From NCBI GenBank assembly GCA_964017235.1, contig OZ024931.1, positions 135,472,033-135,536,032 on the forward strand: 64,000 bases of DNA, given 5' to 3'. Numbering within the stretch: the stretch's first letter is position 1; every line of letters starts with the position of its first letter. The stretch comes from Sabellastarte sp. h YS-2021. Taxonomy: Eukaryota > Annelida > Polychaeta > Sabellida > Sabellidae. Made by a program: the position numbers and the translations under genes. This document shows, piece after piece, positions 63,960 through 64,000 of the stretch. The notes beneath the pieces were generated by a model that was given only the letters and a program-made list of their open reading frames with translations, did no database searches and was not told the origin of the DNA.

Positions 63960-64000
63960 TCTGAAGCCAAAAATTAATTTCATTCATGTTTTGACAATAA
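63960..64000 (+). repeat. Start of unit 95, cut by window end
   Basis: The first 41 bases of the next unit match consensus up to CAATAA, so the array continues beyond the window. The left edge begins exactly at a unit start only because I chose the phase there; that edge is equally likely to be inside the array. Confidence 0.9.

Larger units (their letters stand above)
1..64000 (+). repeat. Satellite DNA array, ~680-bp unit, 94 full copies
   Basis: The same ~680-bp sequence recurs head to tail through the whole window with no interruption. Units begin (TCTGAAGCC) at 1, 681, 1361, 2041 and so on; 94 complete units end at 63959, giving a mean length of about 680.4 bp. The length drift of +39 bp is fully explained by small indels in homopolymers (C-run at offset ~636, G-run ~302, T-run ~355, G-run ~616). 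Units differ by a few substitutions, many shared between units at regular spacing, so the array has higher-order structure. Such arrays are characteristic of eukaryotic satellite DNA; the centromeric or pericentromeric placement is inference. I do not recognise the family. No stretch of 300 bases or more lies outside the repeat. Confidence 0.97.

Noticed and set aside
1..64000. CRISPR array
   Set aside because: The whole 680-bp period is repeated; there are no short repeats separated by unique spacers, and no cas genes.
1..64000. Ribosomal DNA, tRNA or 5S gene cluster
   Set aside because: No rRNA core motifs, tRNA cloverleaf, or A-box/B-box pair is visible in the unit on either strand.

Overview
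The whole window is one uninterrupted head-to-tail tandem array of a single satellite unit of about 680 bp. Taking the recurring TCTGAAGCC as the unit start, there are 94 complete units (1-63959) and 41 bp of a 95th. All units are in the same orientation. I see no flanking unique DNA, inserted transposon, inversion, RNA gene or credible protein-coding gene. Most units are 679-684 bp, and by eye they differ from one another at only a handful of positions. The unit is about 39% GC (my hand count of 268 G+C in the unit at 2041-2720) and has only five CpG dinucleotides, about a fifth of what its base composition predicts.

The window suggests a eukaryotic nuclear genome, in centromeric, pericentromeric or other heterochromatic satellite DNA. 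The reasons are long-range tandem homogenisation, higher-order repeats (HORs), the absence of genes over 64 kb, and a CpG deficit typical of DNA that is methylated in the germ line. A vertebrate or another strongly CpG-methylating lineage would fit, but I do not recognise the satellite and cannot name a species.

Layout, from variants shared between units. Domain I (1-24485, units 1-36) is nearly homogeneous, with TATATC at unit offset about 550, and contains three copies of a two-unit block (1361, 2721, 10202). Domain II (24486-32643, units 37-48) turns to TACATC and holds a four-unit block of 2719 bp present twice in tandem (27206 and 29925). Domain III (32644-44229, units 49-65) has units carrying a linked set of variants (5-G, 7-T, GTGC), arranged as a nine-unit block of about 6135 bp present twice (32644 and 38779). 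Unit 66 (44230-44909) is the most divergent unit and lies on the boundary. Domain IV (44910-57831, units 67-85) largely alternates an A type (with GGATCAAAT) and a B type (with AATAAAGCAG), giving a period of about 1360 bp. Domain V (57832-63959, units 86-94) repeats A-B-C three times with a period of about 2043 bp.

The short ORFs that recur once per unit (60 and 63 codons) are by-products of the repeat. Single-base changes in homopolymers shift their C-termini, starts are lost, and 680 is not a multiple of three. The interest of the window lies in its evolutionary architecture: five adjacent homogenisation domains with different HOR periods, a recombinant-looking junction unit, and unit-internal structures (an 11-bp-arm inverted repeat and a G-run/C-run block). 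I found no evidence of a new protein system.
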